From the NCBI RefSeq assembly GCF_042685105.1, contig NZ_JBHUMO010000033.1, positions 1 through 64,000 on the forward strand: a stretch of DNA of 64,000 nucleotides, read 5' to 3'. A program made the translations under genes and the position numbers. The notes beneath the pieces were generated by a model. That model searched no databases and was not told the DNA's origin. It was given only the letters and a program-made list of their open reading frames with translations. This DNA is from Enterococcus_G camelliae (GTDB taxonomy: Bacteria; Bacillota; Bacilli; Lactobacillales; Enterococcaceae). Shown here piece by piece: positions 43,622 to 54,058 of this stretch. Every line of letters begins with the position of its first letter. Position 1 is the first letter of the stretch.

Positions 43622-45163
43622 TCAAACTGTTTGGTTTATTTGGATAGCGAGTTTTTTTCGTAATTCATTCGCCTCTGAACTATCGGTCATAATTAATAAG
43701 ATGTCACCAGAACGCATGATGGTTTCTCCATGAGTCAAAATAGCTTGTGTTCCACGTTGCAGAGAGATGAGTAACATGTTTTTAGGCCATTGAAAGTCTC
43801 TAACAGCAAGCCCATCAAGAATACTTTCAGCTGTGATGGGAATTTCAATCAATTGTCGTTTGCCAGTGATGCGGTTTGTTTTATTTTTCAAAAGTCTCTC
43901 CAATAGGGATTCGTAAATTGGCGCACCACCCAAACTATCTACAACTAAATAGGCAACAAGCGAAACGAGACCCGTGGCCATCAAATGATGCAGTGAACCA
44001 ACCATTTCTGTGATTAAAATAATCGCAGTAAGTGGAGCCTTTCCAATGGCAGCGAAATAGCCAGCCATGCCAACAATAATAAAATTGCGTATATAGATGG
44101 GATCTAAACCAAAGTACTGCACTGCAATTGTCGCAAATAGGCATCCGAGAATTGCACCTAGAGTCAAGATAGGCAAGAAGATTCCTCCTGGCAACGAGGA
44201 GCCATAGGAAATCATCGAAAAAAGAAAACGCAAAGCGAAAAGAGCAATTAACAAAGTAATGCTATAGTCAGCATGCTCAATCGAAGTAATGATTTGATTT
44301 CCACCACCTAAAAGATGGGGAAAGAAGTAACCAATGGGGATAACCAAGAGAAAAGGGACGATGCCATGAAAATAACTTGGCAACGGCAAATGGTAAAATA
44401 TTCGCGGCAGTCCTAGTAAGACATATTGGTAAAGACGAGCAAATAAACCCAAAAAAAGCCCAAAAATAATGAATAGCCAGTAATGACGTAATGGGATATC
44501 TTGCAAAGTTCCCAGATAAAGCACAGGCCGTAATCCAAAAACATATAGAGAAACAAAATTGGCTGTTAGCGCAGAAGCAAAAGAAGTCAACCAAACCAAA
44601 GGAGAAAAAGTATGATGCACTTCTTCAATAACAAATAGTAAACCGGCAATTGGGGCATTAAATGCTGCCGCTAAGCCAGCACTTGCACCACTTGAAATTA
44701 AAATTTTTCGCTCGAATTTAGGCACTTTTTGGGTATCTGCCATACCTTGACCAATGGTTGCGCCGAGTTGAATCGATGGCCCTTCACGACCCAAAAATAG
44801 TCCAGCGCCAACGGAGAGCGCACCACCTATGAATTTTTTCCATAGTACTTGAAACCAAGGATAATCGAGTTCGTCTTGTAACTGACCCTCAACTTGAGGA
44901 ATACCACTTCCTTTAATAGCAGGTTCGGTTTTGATTAGCCATCCAACGAAGATGGCCACCCCCATTGAAAGAAAGGCCCAGAATGCTAAGTAAATTGGTT
45001 GTTGTTGACTCATCAAATAGAGATTTTCAGTAAGTGTGGAAAAATGTTCTATGAATAATCGAAACAGACTAACCACTACACCCGTCAAACCACCAACCAC
45101 TACACCTTTTCCAACAAAAACTAAACGGGTTCGATCGATAAATTGGAGCTCGTCTCGTCCCAT
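43622..45163 (-). CDS. ClC-family chloride channel/transporter with TrkA-C domain
   Basis: This 513-residue membrane protein carries the ClC selectivity motifs GSGIPQ (KGSGIPQVEG), GREGP (LGREGPSIQLG) and GGIFLP (PGGIFLPIL), and the gating Glu is present in GREGP. About residues 435-513 form a TrkA-C-like regulatory domain (RGTQAILTHGETIMRSGDIL). It moves chloride or fluoride and may be a proton-coupled exchanger. The start at 45163 has AGAGGTGA upstream, while the longer in-frame start at 45190 does not. It is divergent from pcrA. Confidence 0.88.
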   Translation of the reverse strand: MGRDELQFIDRTRLVFVGKGVVVGGLTGVVVSLFRLFIEHFSTLTENLYLMSQQQPIYLAFWAFLSMGVAIFVGWLIKTEPAIKGSGIPQVEGQLQDELDYPWFQVLWKKFIGGALSVGAGLFLGREGPSIQLGATIGQGMADTQKVPKFERKILISSGASAGLAAAFNAPIAGLLFVIEEVHHTFSPLVWLTSFASALTANFVSLYVFGLRPVLYLGTLQDIPLRHYWLFIIFGLFLGLFARLYQYVLLGLPRIFYHLPLPSYFHGIVPFLLVIPIGYFFPHLLGGGNQIITSIEHADYSITLLIALFALRFLFSMISYGSSLPGGIFLPILTLGAILGCLFATIAVQYFGLDPIYIRNFIIVGMAGYFAAIGKAPLTAIILITEMVGSLHHLMATGLVSLVAYLVVDSLGGAPIYESLLERLLKNKTNRITGKRQLIEIPITAESILDGLAVRDFQWPKNMLLISLQRGTQAILTHGETIMRSGDILLIMTDSSEANELRKKLAIQINQTV

Positions 45164-45257
45164 ATTCGTCACCTCTTCTAAGTTATCCAATTATTTATGA
45201 GCTAGCTACCTAGTGGTACTACCAAATAAAAATATCATTTATGTGCCATTAATTCAA

Positions 45258-45266
45258 TGCTATAAT
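45258..45266 (+). promoter_or_regulatory. Extended -10 promoter of pcrA
   Basis: TGCTATAAT is a TGn-extended consensus -10. A weak TTTATG lies 17 bases upstream (45238-45243). Confidence 0.65.
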
Positions 45267-45295
45267 AAAAGAGATTGACAAAGAAAGGATGTTGA

Positions 45296-47560
45296 ATGAT
45301 GTCATCCCGTGAGGAATTATTAAGAGGAATGAATCCTCAACAAAAAGAAGCTGTTTTAACAACAGAAGGGCCATTATTATTAATGGCTGGTGCCGGTAGC
45401 GGCAAAACAAGAGTGCTTACCCATCGAGTAGCATATTTGATTGAAGAAAAGGAAGTCAATCCATGGAATATTTTGGCCATTACGTTCACGAATAAAGCTG
45501 CGCGTGAAATGAGGGAACGAATTCACGCATTAGTCGGTGAAGAGAGTGAAGCAATTTGGATTTCAACCTTCCATTCGATGTGCGTTCGTGTGTTAAGAAG
45601 AGAAGTCGAACAGATAGGCTATACCAGGAATTTTACAATTTTAGATTCCTCTGATCAGCTTTCATTGATGAAACGAATTCTAAAAGAGTTGAACATAGAT
45701 CCCAAAAAATATGATCCCAAGGGAATTTTGGCAGGTATTTCCAATGCAAAAAATAACCTACAAACGCCTGCTAATTTTTCAAAATTAGCATCCACTTTCA
45801 TTGAATTGCAGGTTGCAAAATGTTATGAATTGTATCAGAAAGAATTAGTTGCCAATCAATGTATGGATTTTGATGATTTGATTATGAATACCATTGTTAT
45901 TTTTAAAAAGTATCCTGAAGTATTGGCGTATTATCAGAATAAATTTCATTATATCCATGTAGATGAATACCAAGATACCAACCATGCTCAGTATACACTT
46001 GTGCGAATGTTAGCTGATCGATTTGAAAATTTGTGTGTGGTAGGAGATGCCGATCAAAGTATTTACGGTTGGCGTGGAGCAGATATGCAAAATATTTTGG
46101 CTTTCGAGGAAGATTACCCCAATACGAAAGTCATTCTTTTAGAACAAAATTATCGATCGACGAAAACAATTTTGTCTGCAGCTAATCAGGTGATTCTAAA
46201 TAATAAACAACGCAAAGCCAAAAAATTATGGACTGAAAACGAATCTGGTGAAAAAATTGTCTATTATCGTGGAAATAATGAACATGATGAAGGTCGCTTT
46301 GTTGTTTCTGAAATAATGAAACGTGTTCGAACAAAGGAGCATGTTTTTGGGGACTTTGCTGTGTTGTATCGGACAAATGCTCAATCGCGTGTGGTGGAAG
46401 AATCGTTTATGAAGGCCAATATTCCATACAAAATAGTGGGTGGTCAAAAATTCTATGCTAGAAAAGAAATTCGGGATCTTCTCTCCTATCTAAATGTGTT
46501 AGCTAATCCCGATGATTCGATTAGCTTTGAACGTATTATCAATACACCTAAACGGGGAATTGGTCCAGGAACGGTTGAAAAATTAAAGAACTTCGCAGGT
46601 GAAAATAATTGGTCACTTTTTGAAGCAACGCAAAATATAAATGTCTCAACGATTGGTGGAAAAGCCAATCGTGAACTAGAACAGTTTGGGATGACATTGA
46701 CTGATTTGCAACAAATGATTCCGTTTCTATCACTAACCGAGTTTACCGAAGAAGTTTTGAAACGAACGAATTATTTAGTAGAATTACAGAATCAAAAGAC
46801 GATTGAAAGTCAAGCAAGAGTGGAAAATATTGAAGAATTTCTCAGTGTTACACAGGAGTTTGATCGTCGCTATGTTGCTCAGTCAGAAGGGGCTGAGGTA
46901 GATCCATCAGAAAAATTGGCTGATTTTCTAAATGAACTTGCTTTATTAGCAGATGTTGATAGTTATGAGGAAGACTACTCAGAAGTGACGTTGATGACGC
47001 TTCATGCAGCAAAGGGACTTGAATTTCCGATTGTCTTTCTCGTTGGGATGGAAGAAAATCTCTTTCCACTATCACGCACGCTAATGGATGAAAATGAATT
47101 AGAAGAAGAGCGTCGCCTCGCTTATGTGGGAATCACTCGGGCTGAAAAACAACTCTTTTTAACAAATGCACAAACGCGAAACTTATATGGGCGCAGTCAA
47201 TACAATCGGCCCTCACGCTTTTTAGAGGAAATTGATGATACTTTACTTGATTATCAATTCAATCAACCAACAAGTGCAACGAGTACGCGTACACCGGTTC
47301 GGCCGATAATTTCAGCAAATCACAGTCAGCCCTCTTCTTACAAACAACCCTCTCCACGTGGGGTAGCGAGTCATACTCAGTCTGGTGCGGAGGAAGTTCG
47401 TTGGCAAGCTGGCGACAAAGTGTTGCACAAGAAATGGGGAATAGGAACCGTCGTAAGTGTGAGTGGCACATCAAAAGAGATGGAACTTGATATTGCTTTC
47501 CCCAAACAAGGTGTCAAAAGGCTCTTAGCAGCTTTTGCTCCAATTGAAAAACAATCGTAA
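45296..47560 (+). CDS. pcrA: ATP-dependent DNA helicase PcrA
   Basis: PcrA (754 residues) is the essential superfamily 1A 3'-5' helicase of Gram-positives, acting in repair and removal of recombination proteins. Motif I is AGAGSGKTR, motif Ia ITFTNKAAREM, motif II VDEYQDTN, motif III GDADQSIYGWRGAD, motif IV LEQNYRS, motif V TLHAAKGLEF and motif VI YVGITRAEK. The C-terminal 100 residues form the Tudor-like region (DKVLHKKWGIGTVVSV). Two in-frame ATGs lie at 45296 and 45299, with AAGAAAGGA upstream. It forms an operon with ligA. Confidence 0.97.
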   Translation: MMSSREELLRGMNPQQKEAVLTTEGPLLLMAGAGSGKTRVLTHRVAYLIEEKEVNPWNILAITFTNKAAREMRERIHALVGEESEAIWISTFHSMCVRVLRREVEQIGYTRNFTILDSSDQLSLMKRILKELNIDPKKYDPKGILAGISNAKNNLQTPANFSKLASTFIELQVAKCYELYQKELVANQCMDFDDLIMNTIVIFKKYPEVLAYYQNKFHYIHVDEYQDTNHAQYTLVRMLADRFENLCVVGDADQSIYGWRGADMQNILAFEEDYPNTKVILLEQNYRSTKTILSAANQVILNNKQRKAKKLWTENESGEKIVYYRGNNEHDEGRFVVSEIMKRVRTKEHVFGDFAVLYRTNAQSRVVEESFMKANIPYKIVGGQKFYARKEIRDLLSYLNVLANPDDSISFERIINTPKRGIGPGTVEKLKNFAGENNWSLFEATQNINVSTIGGKANRELEQFGMTLTDLQQMIPFLSLTEFTEEVLKRTNYLVELQNQKTIESQARVENIEEFLSVTQEFDRRYVAQSEGAEVDPSEKLADFLNELALLADVDSYEEDYSEVTLMTLHAAKGLEFPIVFLVGMEENLFPLSRTLMDENELEEERRLAYVGITRAEKQLFLTNAQTRNLYGRSQYNRPSRFLEEIDDTLLDYQFNQPTSATSTRTPVRPIISANHSQPSSYKQPSPRGVASHTQSGAEEVRWQAGDKVLHKKWGIGTVVSVSGTSKEMELDIAFPKQGVKRLLAAFAPIEKQS

Positions 47561-47573
47561 AGGAGAATGCACA

Positions 47574-49589
47574 TTGAAAGAGACGATGGCGGAAACGATT
47601 CATTCACTACAACGAAAATTAATTGACTATGCTTATGCTTATTATGTGAAAGACCAACCTGTCGTAGATGATGCCTATTACGATCAACTGTATCAACAAC
47701 TTGTGGAATTAGAAACAAAATATCCAGAATATAGAACGCCCGATTCCCCAACCCAACGCGTAGGGGGAGTGGTTTTAAAAGGCTTTGAAAAAGTTGTTCA
47801 TGAAATTCCCTTGTATTCCTTAAATGATGTCTTTTCCAAAAATGATATTATTGCTTTTGACCAGCGTGTTCAAAAAACACTTGGACATCCTGTAACTTAT
47901 ATCTGTGAGTTAAAAATCGATGGGTTATCAATTTCATTGAAATATGAACAAGGACGTTTCGTGCGCGGGGCGACGCGGGGCGATGGAACGATTGGAGAAA
48001 ACATTACGGAAAATATCAAGACCGTCAAATCCGTCCCACTTGTTCTGAAAGAACCGATTGATATAGAAGTCCGTGGTGAGTGTTACATGCCGAAACAAGC
48101 TTTCTTTGACTTGAACCAGAAGAGAGAAGAGGATGGTTTGGACATTTTTGCCAATCCTAGAAACGCTGCAGCAGGGAGTCTGCGACAACTGGATTCTAAG
48201 GTTACGGCTAGTCGCAATCTGAGTACATTCCTTTATACATTGGCTGACTTTGGCCCTCTCCATGTCAGAAATCAAGCAGAAGCCCTTGATCATTTGGACG
48301 ACTTGGGTTTTCGGACGAATCATGAACGCCAAACCTGTACCACTATTGATGAAGTTTGGGCCTATATCGAGGCATTCCATGAAAAACGGAGCCAATTGCC
48401 TTATGAAATTGATGGGGTTGTTATTAAGGTAAATGAGTTCACCAACCAAAATCAATTAGGATTTACTGTAAAGGCACCGCGATGGGCCGTTGCCTATAAG
48501 TTTCCACCCGAGGAAGCTCAAACGACCATTGAAGCGATTGAATGGACCGTTGGACGAACGGGCGTTGTGACTCCTACTGCTGTCATGACACCGGTGAGAA
48601 TTGCAGGGACTACTGTGTCAAGAGCAAGCCTGCACAATGCCGATTATATGAAGATGAAAGATATTCGACTGCATGATCAAGTCATTATTTACAAAGCAGG
48701 GGACATTATTCCTGAAGTCGCCCATGTAGTGGAAGAAGCCCGTGTTCAAACAAGTCTTCCTTATCAAATTCCGACGATATGCCCAATTTGTGGAAGCGAA
48801 TTGGTTCATTTGGATGAAGAGGTGGCCTTACGGTGTATTAATCCCAAATGTCCAGCACAAATCAAAGAAGGTTTAAGCCATTTTGTCTCCCGCGATGCAA
48901 TGAATATCGAAGGGATTGGTCCACGTATGATTGAACAATTCTTTAACCATGGGTTCGTTTCGGATGTGGCAGACTTGTACCATCTCTCATTGCCTCAGCT
49001 ATTGGACTTAGAAAAAGTGAAGGAAAAATCGGCTACAAATATGTTACAAGCTATTGAAGCGAGTAAACAAAATTCATTGGAAAAGCTGTTATTCGGACTG
49101 GGCATTCGTCATGTTGGTGTCAAAGCAGCGAAATTACTCGCCGAACGGTTTGAAACATTAGCGGCACTTAGCAAGGCAACCCAAGAGGAAATTTTAACGG
49201 TCGACACTTTAGGACCAACCATTGCCGACAGTCTGGTGACTTACTTTGCTAACGATGAGGTGCATGAATTAATGGCCGAATTAAACACAGCAGGAGTAAA
49301 TACAACCTATCTGGGATTGAAAAAGCGTGATGTTGAGCAAATTCAATCCGCTTTTCAAGGGAAAACAGTGGTCTTAACTGGAAAACTAGTAACGTATACT
49401 AGAGAAGATGCGAAAGAAAAAATTGAACAACTCGGTGGTAAGGTTACTGGTAGTGTTTCCAAAAAGACGGATATGGTAGTTGCTGGTTCAGATGCTGGTA
49501 GTAAATTAACCAAAGCACAAGCTCTAGGTATACCAATTTGGAGTGAACAGGAAATGATTGCTGCGTTTGAAACAAAAGATAATAAATAA
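47574..49589 (+). CDS. ligA: NAD-dependent DNA ligase LigA
   Basis: LigA (671 residues) seals nicks in replication and repair. It has the Ia domain (YYVKDQPVVDDAYYDQL), the adenylated Lys in CELKIDGLS, the OB fold, the four-cysteine zinc finger (CPIC and CINPKC), helix-hairpin-helix motifs and a C-terminal BRCT domain (GKTVVLTGKLVTYTREDA). TTG 47574 is chosen because AAAGGAGA (47559-47566) is 7 bases upstream; the longer in-frame opening at 47535 runs back into pcrA. It lies 13 bases after pcrA. Confidence 0.96.
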   Translation: MKETMAETIHSLQRKLIDYAYAYYVKDQPVVDDAYYDQLYQQLVELETKYPEYRTPDSPTQRVGGVVLKGFEKVVHEIPLYSLNDVFSKNDIIAFDQRVQKTLGHPVTYICELKIDGLSISLKYEQGRFVRGATRGDGTIGENITENIKTVKSVPLVLKEPIDIEVRGECYMPKQAFFDLNQKREEDGLDIFANPRNAAAGSLRQLDSKVTASRNLSTFLYTLADFGPLHVRNQAEALDHLDDLGFRTNHERQTCTTIDEVWAYIEAFHEKRSQLPYEIDGVVIKVNEFTNQNQLGFTVKAPRWAVAYKFPPEEAQTTIEAIEWTVGRTGVVTPTAVMTPVRIAGTTVSRASLHNADYMKMKDIRLHDQVIIYKAGDIIPEVAHVVEEARVQTSLPYQIPTICPICGSELVHLDEEVALRCINPKCPAQIKEGLSHFVSRDAMNIEGIGPRMIEQFFNHGFVSDVADLYHLSLPQLLDLEKVKEKSATNMLQAIEASKQNSLEKLLFGLGIRHVGVKAAKLLAERFETLAALSKATQEEILTVDTLGPTIADSLVTYFANDEVHELMAELNTAGVNTTYLGLKKRDVEQIQSAFQGKTVVLTGKLVTYTREDAKEKIEQLGGKVTGSVSKKTDMVVAGSDAGSKLTKAQALGIPIWSEQEMIAAFETKDNK

Positions 49590-49628
49590 GAGTAGCAAAT
49601 CCTTTAAAAAAATAGATGAAAAAACATG

Positions 49629-49640
49629 AAACCTAGGTTT
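49629..49640. repeat. 12-bp palindrome upstream of gatC
   Basis: AAACCTAGGTTT is a perfect palindrome in the 115-base gap between ligA and gatC, 28 bases ahead of the likely -10 box. Its role is unknown. Confidence 0.5.
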
Positions 49641-49664
49641 TATATTTCATAGATGTTCATTAAG

Positions 49665-49673
49665 TGTTACAAT
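49665..49673 (+). promoter_or_regulatory. Extended -10 promoter of gatCAB-dgkB
   Basis: TGTTACAAT is a TGn-extended -10 box. The -35 region (TTTCAT at 49645-49650) is weak. Confidence 0.5.
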
Positions 49674-49704
49674 CAAAAAAGGAAAAAACTAAGAGGGGGA
49701 TATT

Positions 49705-50010
49705 ATGGCTATTAGTGAAGAGCAAGTATTGCACGTAGCAAAACTAGCAAAGCTTTCATTTTCAGAAAGCGAGTTGCATGAGTTTACCAACCAACTAGGC
49801 AAAATTATTGAAATGTTTGAAACATTAGAAGAAGTTGATACAACGAACGTACCATTTACCTCCCATGTGGTAGATGCCATCAATGTCGTGCGCGAAGATG
49901 TGGCAGCACCAGGCTGGGACCGAACAGAATTAATGCGTAATGTACCAGAATCAGAAAATGGCTTTATTAAAGTGCCAGCAATCATTGACAATGGGGAGGC
50001 GGGTGCATAG
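49705..50010 (+). CDS. gatC: Asp-tRNA(Asn)/Glu-tRNA(Gln) amidotransferase subunit C
   Basis: GatC (101 residues) stabilises the GatA-GatB amidotransferase, which converts Glu-tRNA(Gln) and Asp-tRNA(Asn) to the amidated forms. It has the family features VLHVAKLAKLSFSESE, an EMFETLEEVDT helix and FIKVPAII at the end. The stop TAG shares its G with the GTG start of gatA. Confidence 0.95.
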   Translation: MAISEEQVLHVAKLAKLSFSESELHEFTNQLGKIIEMFETLEEVDTTNVPFTSHVVDAINVVREDVAAPGWDRTELMRNVPESENGFIKVPAIIDNGEAGA

Positions 50011-51482
50011 TGGCAACATTTTATGATAAAACAGTTGAAGAATTACATGACTTACTCGTTTCAAAAGAAATTAGTGCGGTTGATTTAACGCGTGCGACTT
50101 TTGAACGAATCAAAGCAACCGAAAATGAAGTAGATGCCTTTTTGACTTTAAATGAAGAAAAAGCGTTGAAATTGGCAGAAGCTCTTGATTTAAAGGGAAT
50201 TGATGAAGCCAACGTATTAGCTGGCTTACCAATTGGAATCAAAGACAATATTGTGACCAAAGATTTATTGACAACAGCAGCTTCGAAAATTCTATACAAC
50301 TTTGACCCGATTTATGATGCTACGGTAATGGATAAAGTATATGAAGCAGACCTGATTCCAGTTGGCAAATTGAACATGGATGAATTTGCGATGGGAGGAA
50401 GTACGGAAACGTCGCATTTTAAAAAGACCAAAAATGCTTGGGACCATTCGAAAGTTCCTGGAGGTTCTTCAGGTGGATCAGCGGTAGCCGTTGCAACGGG
50501 GCAAGTACCTGTTTCACTTGGTACAGATACCGGTGGTTCAATTCGTCAGCCGGCAGCCTTTAATGGAGTCGTTGGGATGAAGCCAACCTACGGACGGGTG
50601 TCACGTTTTGGCGTGATTGCCTTTGCTTCATCACTGGATCAAATCGGTCCATTTACTCGTACTGTAAAAGACAATGCCTTAGTGCTGAACGCGATTAGTG
50701 GATATGATGCGAAAGATGCAACGTCTTCTGGACGCGAAGTACCTGATTTTACCAAAAATCTATTAGCGGGTGTAAAAGGCATGAAAATTGCTTTACCAAA
50801 AGAATACTTAGGTGAAGGGATTGCACCCGAAGTGAAACAAACCATTTTGGCCGCAGCTGAAACATACCGAAAATTAGGAGCAACAGTAGAGGAAGTTAGC
50901 TTGCCACATTCGAAATATGGGGTAGCAGTATACTATATTATTGCGTCATCAGAAGCAAGCTCGAACTTGCAACGCTTCGATGGCATCCGCTATGGGTATC
51001 GTTCAGCCAATGTCAACAACCTAGAAGACGTGTATGTCAATTCTCGTAGTGAAGGGTTTGGCGATGAAGTCAAACGGCGAATCATGTTAGGAACCTTTTC
51101 ATTAAGTGCGGGCTATTACGATGCTTATTTCAAAAAAGCGGGACAAGTTCGGACCTTAATCAAACAGGATTTTGACAAAGTTTTTGAAAACTATGATGTG
51201 ATTATTGGCCCGGCAGCACCGACTGTGGCATTTGGAATTGGTGAAAATATTGATGATCCATTGGCTATGTATTTAGCAGATTTACTTACCATTCCAGTGA
51301 ACTTGGCAGGACTTCCCGGTATGTCGATTCCAGCTGGCTTTGTAGAAGGCTTACCTGTCGGATTACAAATTATTGGGAAACACTTTGATGAAGCAACAAT
51401 GTACCAAGCTGCTTTTGCATTTGAACAAGCAACAGAATTTCACTTGAAGAAACCAGTTATTCTAGGAGGGGCTAACGCATGA
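50010..51482 (+). CDS. gatA: Asp-tRNA(Asn)/Glu-tRNA(Gln) amidotransferase subunit A
   Basis: GatA (490 residues) is the glutaminase subunit and an amidase-signature enzyme. The catalytic Lys is in GLPIGIKDNI, the two Ser are in the GGSSGGSA region (VPGGSSGGSAVAVA), and GTDTGGSIRQPAAF provides the nucleophile. It starts with GTG overlapping gatC and ends in an ATGA overlap with gatB, so translation of the three is coupled. Confidence 0.97.
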   Translation: MATFYDKTVEELHDLLVSKEISAVDLTRATFERIKATENEVDAFLTLNEEKALKLAEALDLKGIDEANVLAGLPIGIKDNIVTKDLLTTAASKILYNFDPIYDATVMDKVYEADLIPVGKLNMDEFAMGGSTETSHFKKTKNAWDHSKVPGGSSGGSAVAVATGQVPVSLGTDTGGSIRQPAAFNGVVGMKPTYGRVSRFGVIAFASSLDQIGPFTRTVKDNALVLNAISGYDAKDATSSGREVPDFTKNLLAGVKGMKIALPKEYLGEGIAPEVKQTILAAAETYRKLGATVEEVSLPHSKYGVAVYYIIASSEASSNLQRFDGIRYGYRSANVNNLEDVYVNSRSEGFGDEVKRRIMLGTFSLSAGYYDAYFKKAGQVRTLIKQDFDKVFENYDVIIGPAAPTVAFGIGENIDDPLAMYLADLLTIPVNLAGLPGMSIPAGFVEGLPVGLQIIGKHFDEATMYQAAFAFEQATEFHLKKPVILGGANA

Positions 51483-52909
51483 ATTTTGAAACCGTCATTG
51501 GACTAGAAGTCCATGTTGAATTAAAAACCAACTCCAAAATTTTTTCACCTGCACCGGCGAAATTTGGTGCGGAACCAAATAGCAATACCAATATTATTGA
51601 CTGGGGTTACCCAGGCGTGTTGCCAGTTATGAACAAACGTGCATTAGAATTTGGTATGCGAGCTGCACTGGCTTTAAATTGCGAAATTTCAAAAGATACG
51701 CATTTCGATCGTAAAAACTATTTTTATCCTGATAATCCCAAAGCCTATCAAATATCTCAATTTGACCAACCAATTGGACACGATGGCTGGCTTGAAATTG
51801 AGGTAGAAGGCAAAAAGAAGAAAATACGCATTGAACGGGTACATTTGGAAGAAGATGCTGGAAAAAATATGCATGGTATTGGAGGTTATTCCTATGTCGA
51901 TTTGAACCGTCAAGGGACACCACTGATTGAAATCGTATCTGAAGCAGATATGCGTTCACCGGAAGAAGCTTATGCCTATTTGGAAGCACTTCGCTCTATT
52001 ATCCAATTTACAGATGTTTCTGATGTAAAAATGGAAGAAGGATCAATGCGTTGCGATGCCAATATCTCCATTCGACCTTATGGCCAAGAAGCGTTTGGTA
52101 CCAAAACTGAACTTAAGAACTTAAACTCCATGACCTTTGTCAAAAAAGGTCTAGCATTTGAAGAAAAACGCCAAGCAAAAGTATTATTATCTGGTGGGGA
52201 AATTCAACAAGAAACTCGTCGTTTTGATGAAACAACCAACAAAACGATTTTAATGCGAGTAAAAGAAGGTTCATCCGACTATCGTTACTTCCCAGAGCCA
52301 GACCTACCACGTTTTATGATTGATGATGAATGGATTCGCAAAGTTCAAGCAAGTCTGCCAGAAATGCCGCAGTCACGTCGTCAACGGTACATCCATGATT
52401 GGGAACTTCCTGAATATGATGCAATGGTTCTAACACAAACCAAAGAAATGTCTGATTTCTTTGAAGCAACGATTGCAGATGGCGCGGATGCGAAACAAGC
52501 ATCAAACTGGTTAATGGGTGAAGTTTCTGCGTATTTAAATAGTGAAAAATTAACATTGCCACAAACAAAATTAACACCTGAAAATTTAGCGGGCATGATT
52601 CAATTGATTGCTGATGGGACAATTAGCTCAAAGATTGCAAAAAAAGTCTTTCGTGAATTAATTACCAATGGCGGTCATGCAAAAGAAGTGGTTGAAGCAA
52701 AAGGTTTGGTACAATTATCTGATCCAGCACAACTACTACCAATCATCAATGAAGTATTGGATAAGAATAGCCAGTCCATTGAAGATTTTAAAAATGGGAA
52801 AGATCGGGCGATTGGTTTCCTTGTAGGTCAAATTATGAAAGCCTCAAAAGGAAAAGCGAACCCAGGTGTTGTCAACAAGTTACTTCAAGAAGAATTAGCC
52901 AAAAGATAG
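51479..52909 (+). CDS. gatB: Asp-tRNA(Asn)/Glu-tRNA(Gln) amidotransferase subunit B
   Basis: GatB (476 residues) carries the kinase and amidotransferase site acting on the misacylated tRNA. It starts with VIGLEVHVELKTNSKIFSP and includes YFYPDNPKAYQISQFDQPI and DYRYFPEPDLP. The C-terminal YqeY-like tail domain (from about 330) contacts tRNA and ends in KANPGVVNKLLQEEL. Confidence 0.97.
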   Translation: MNFETVIGLEVHVELKTNSKIFSPAPAKFGAEPNSNTNIIDWGYPGVLPVMNKRALEFGMRAALALNCEISKDTHFDRKNYFYPDNPKAYQISQFDQPIGHDGWLEIEVEGKKKKIRIERVHLEEDAGKNMHGIGGYSYVDLNRQGTPLIEIVSEADMRSPEEAYAYLEALRSIIQFTDVSDVKMEEGSMRCDANISIRPYGQEAFGTKTELKNLNSMTFVKKGLAFEEKRQAKVLLSGGEIQQETRRFDETTNKTILMRVKEGSSDYRYFPEPDLPRFMIDDEWIRKVQASLPEMPQSRRQRYIHDWELPEYDAMVLTQTKEMSDFFEATIADGADAKQASNWLMGEVSAYLNSEKLTLPQTKLTPENLAGMIQLIADGTISSKIAKKVFRELITNGGHAKEVVEAKGLVQLSDPAQLLPIINEVLDKNSQSIEDFKNGKDRAIGFLVGQIMKASKGKANPGVVNKLLQEELAKR

Positions 52910-52919
52910 AAGGTAAATC

Positions 52920-53948
52920 ATGAAAAAAGCACGCGTAATTTACAATCCAACTTCTGGCAAAGAGACGATGAAAAGAAACTTGGCTGATATTTTAGACGTT
53001 TTGGAACAAGCTGGTTATGAAGCAAGTGCCTTTGCGACCACGCCCGAGGAGAATTCTGCCAAAAATGAAGCCACCCGAGCTGCATTGGCAGGCTTTGACT
53101 TAGTTGTCGCTGCTGGAGGGGATGGAACAATCAATGAGGTTGTTAACGGCATTGCCCCATTAGAAACACGCCCTAAAATGGCAATTATTCCTGGTGGAAC
53201 AACCAATGATTATGCCCGAGCTCTTAAGATTCCACGGGATAATCCCAGATCTGCAGCCGAAGTAATCTTAAAAAATCAGACGATTAAAATGGACATCGGT
53301 AAGACGCCTGAAAGTTATTTTATTAATATTGCTGCTGGTGGGCACCTGACCGAGTTGACCTATGAAGTACCGTCTGAATTAAAAAGTATTTTTGGCTATT
53401 TAGCGTATTTGGCTAAGGGAGCTGAACTACTACCACGAATTAAACCAATCAAAATGCGATTGGTTTATGATGAGGGAGAATATTACGGCAATGCTTCGAT
53501 GTTCTTCCTTGGGCTTACCAATTCAGTCGGTGGCTTTGAACAAATCGCACCAGATGCAAAATTGGACGATGGCAAGTTTTCGTTGATTATTGTCAAAACA
53601 GCGAATATCTTTGAGATTATTCATCTTGTTTCATTGATGTTAAATGGCGGCAAGCATATCAACGATCATCGCATTATTTACACCAAAACATCACGTTTAG
53701 AAGTGGACGTTCCAGATAATAGTCATCGCTTGATGATTAACTTAGATGGTGAGTACGGCGGCGATGCCCCTATGGTATTTGAAAACTTACACAATCATAT
53801 TGAATTCTTTGCCGATGTGGATTCGATTCCAGATGAAGCAGTTATTGGTCCAGATGAATACGAGGAAATAAGTCGAGATTTTATCAAAGAGGCTGAAAAA
53901 TTGAATGACGAAGACATTGATGGTGATGGCATGATTGGCCAACCATAA
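52920..53948 (+). CDS. dgkB: Diacylglycerol kinase DgkB
   Basis: This 342-residue soluble lipid kinase returns diacylglycerol, released during lipoteichoic acid synthesis, to phosphatidic acid. It has the DAGK catalytic features RVIYNPTSGKE, VVAAGGDGTINEVVNG and IPGGTTNDYAR. The last 40 residues are strongly acidic (IDGDGMIGQP at the end). It lies 10 bases after gatB, a linkage common in Firmicutes. Confidence 0.94.
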   Translation: MKKARVIYNPTSGKETMKRNLADILDVLEQAGYEASAFATTPEENSAKNEATRAALAGFDLVVAAGGDGTINEVVNGIAPLETRPKMAIIPGGTTNDYARALKIPRDNPRSAAEVILKNQTIKMDIGKTPESYFINIAAGGHLTELTYEVPSELKSIFGYLAYLAKGAELLPRIKPIKMRLVYDEGEYYGNASMFFLGLTNSVGGFEQIAPDAKLDDGKFSLIIVKTANIFEIIHLVSLMLNGGKHINDHRIIYTKTSRLEVDVPDNSHRLMINLDGEYGGDAPMVFENLHNHIEFFADVDSIPDEAVIGPDEYEEISRDFIKEAEKLNDEDIDGDGMIGQP

Positions 53949-53956
53949 TGCAATCA

Positions 53957-53995
53957 TCACAGGTGAGCGAACGACAACCGCGTTGCTCACCTGTT
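53957..53995 (+). terminator. Hairpin after dgkB
   Basis: Perfect 10-bp stem ACAGGTGAGC/GCTCACCTGT with a 16-base loop. The T tract after it is short. Confidence 0.6.
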
Positions 53996-54058
53996 TCACT
54001 TGCCAAAAAATAGATAAGCAAGCTAGAATAAAGCAAAAGAAGCCTAAAGGAGAACAGT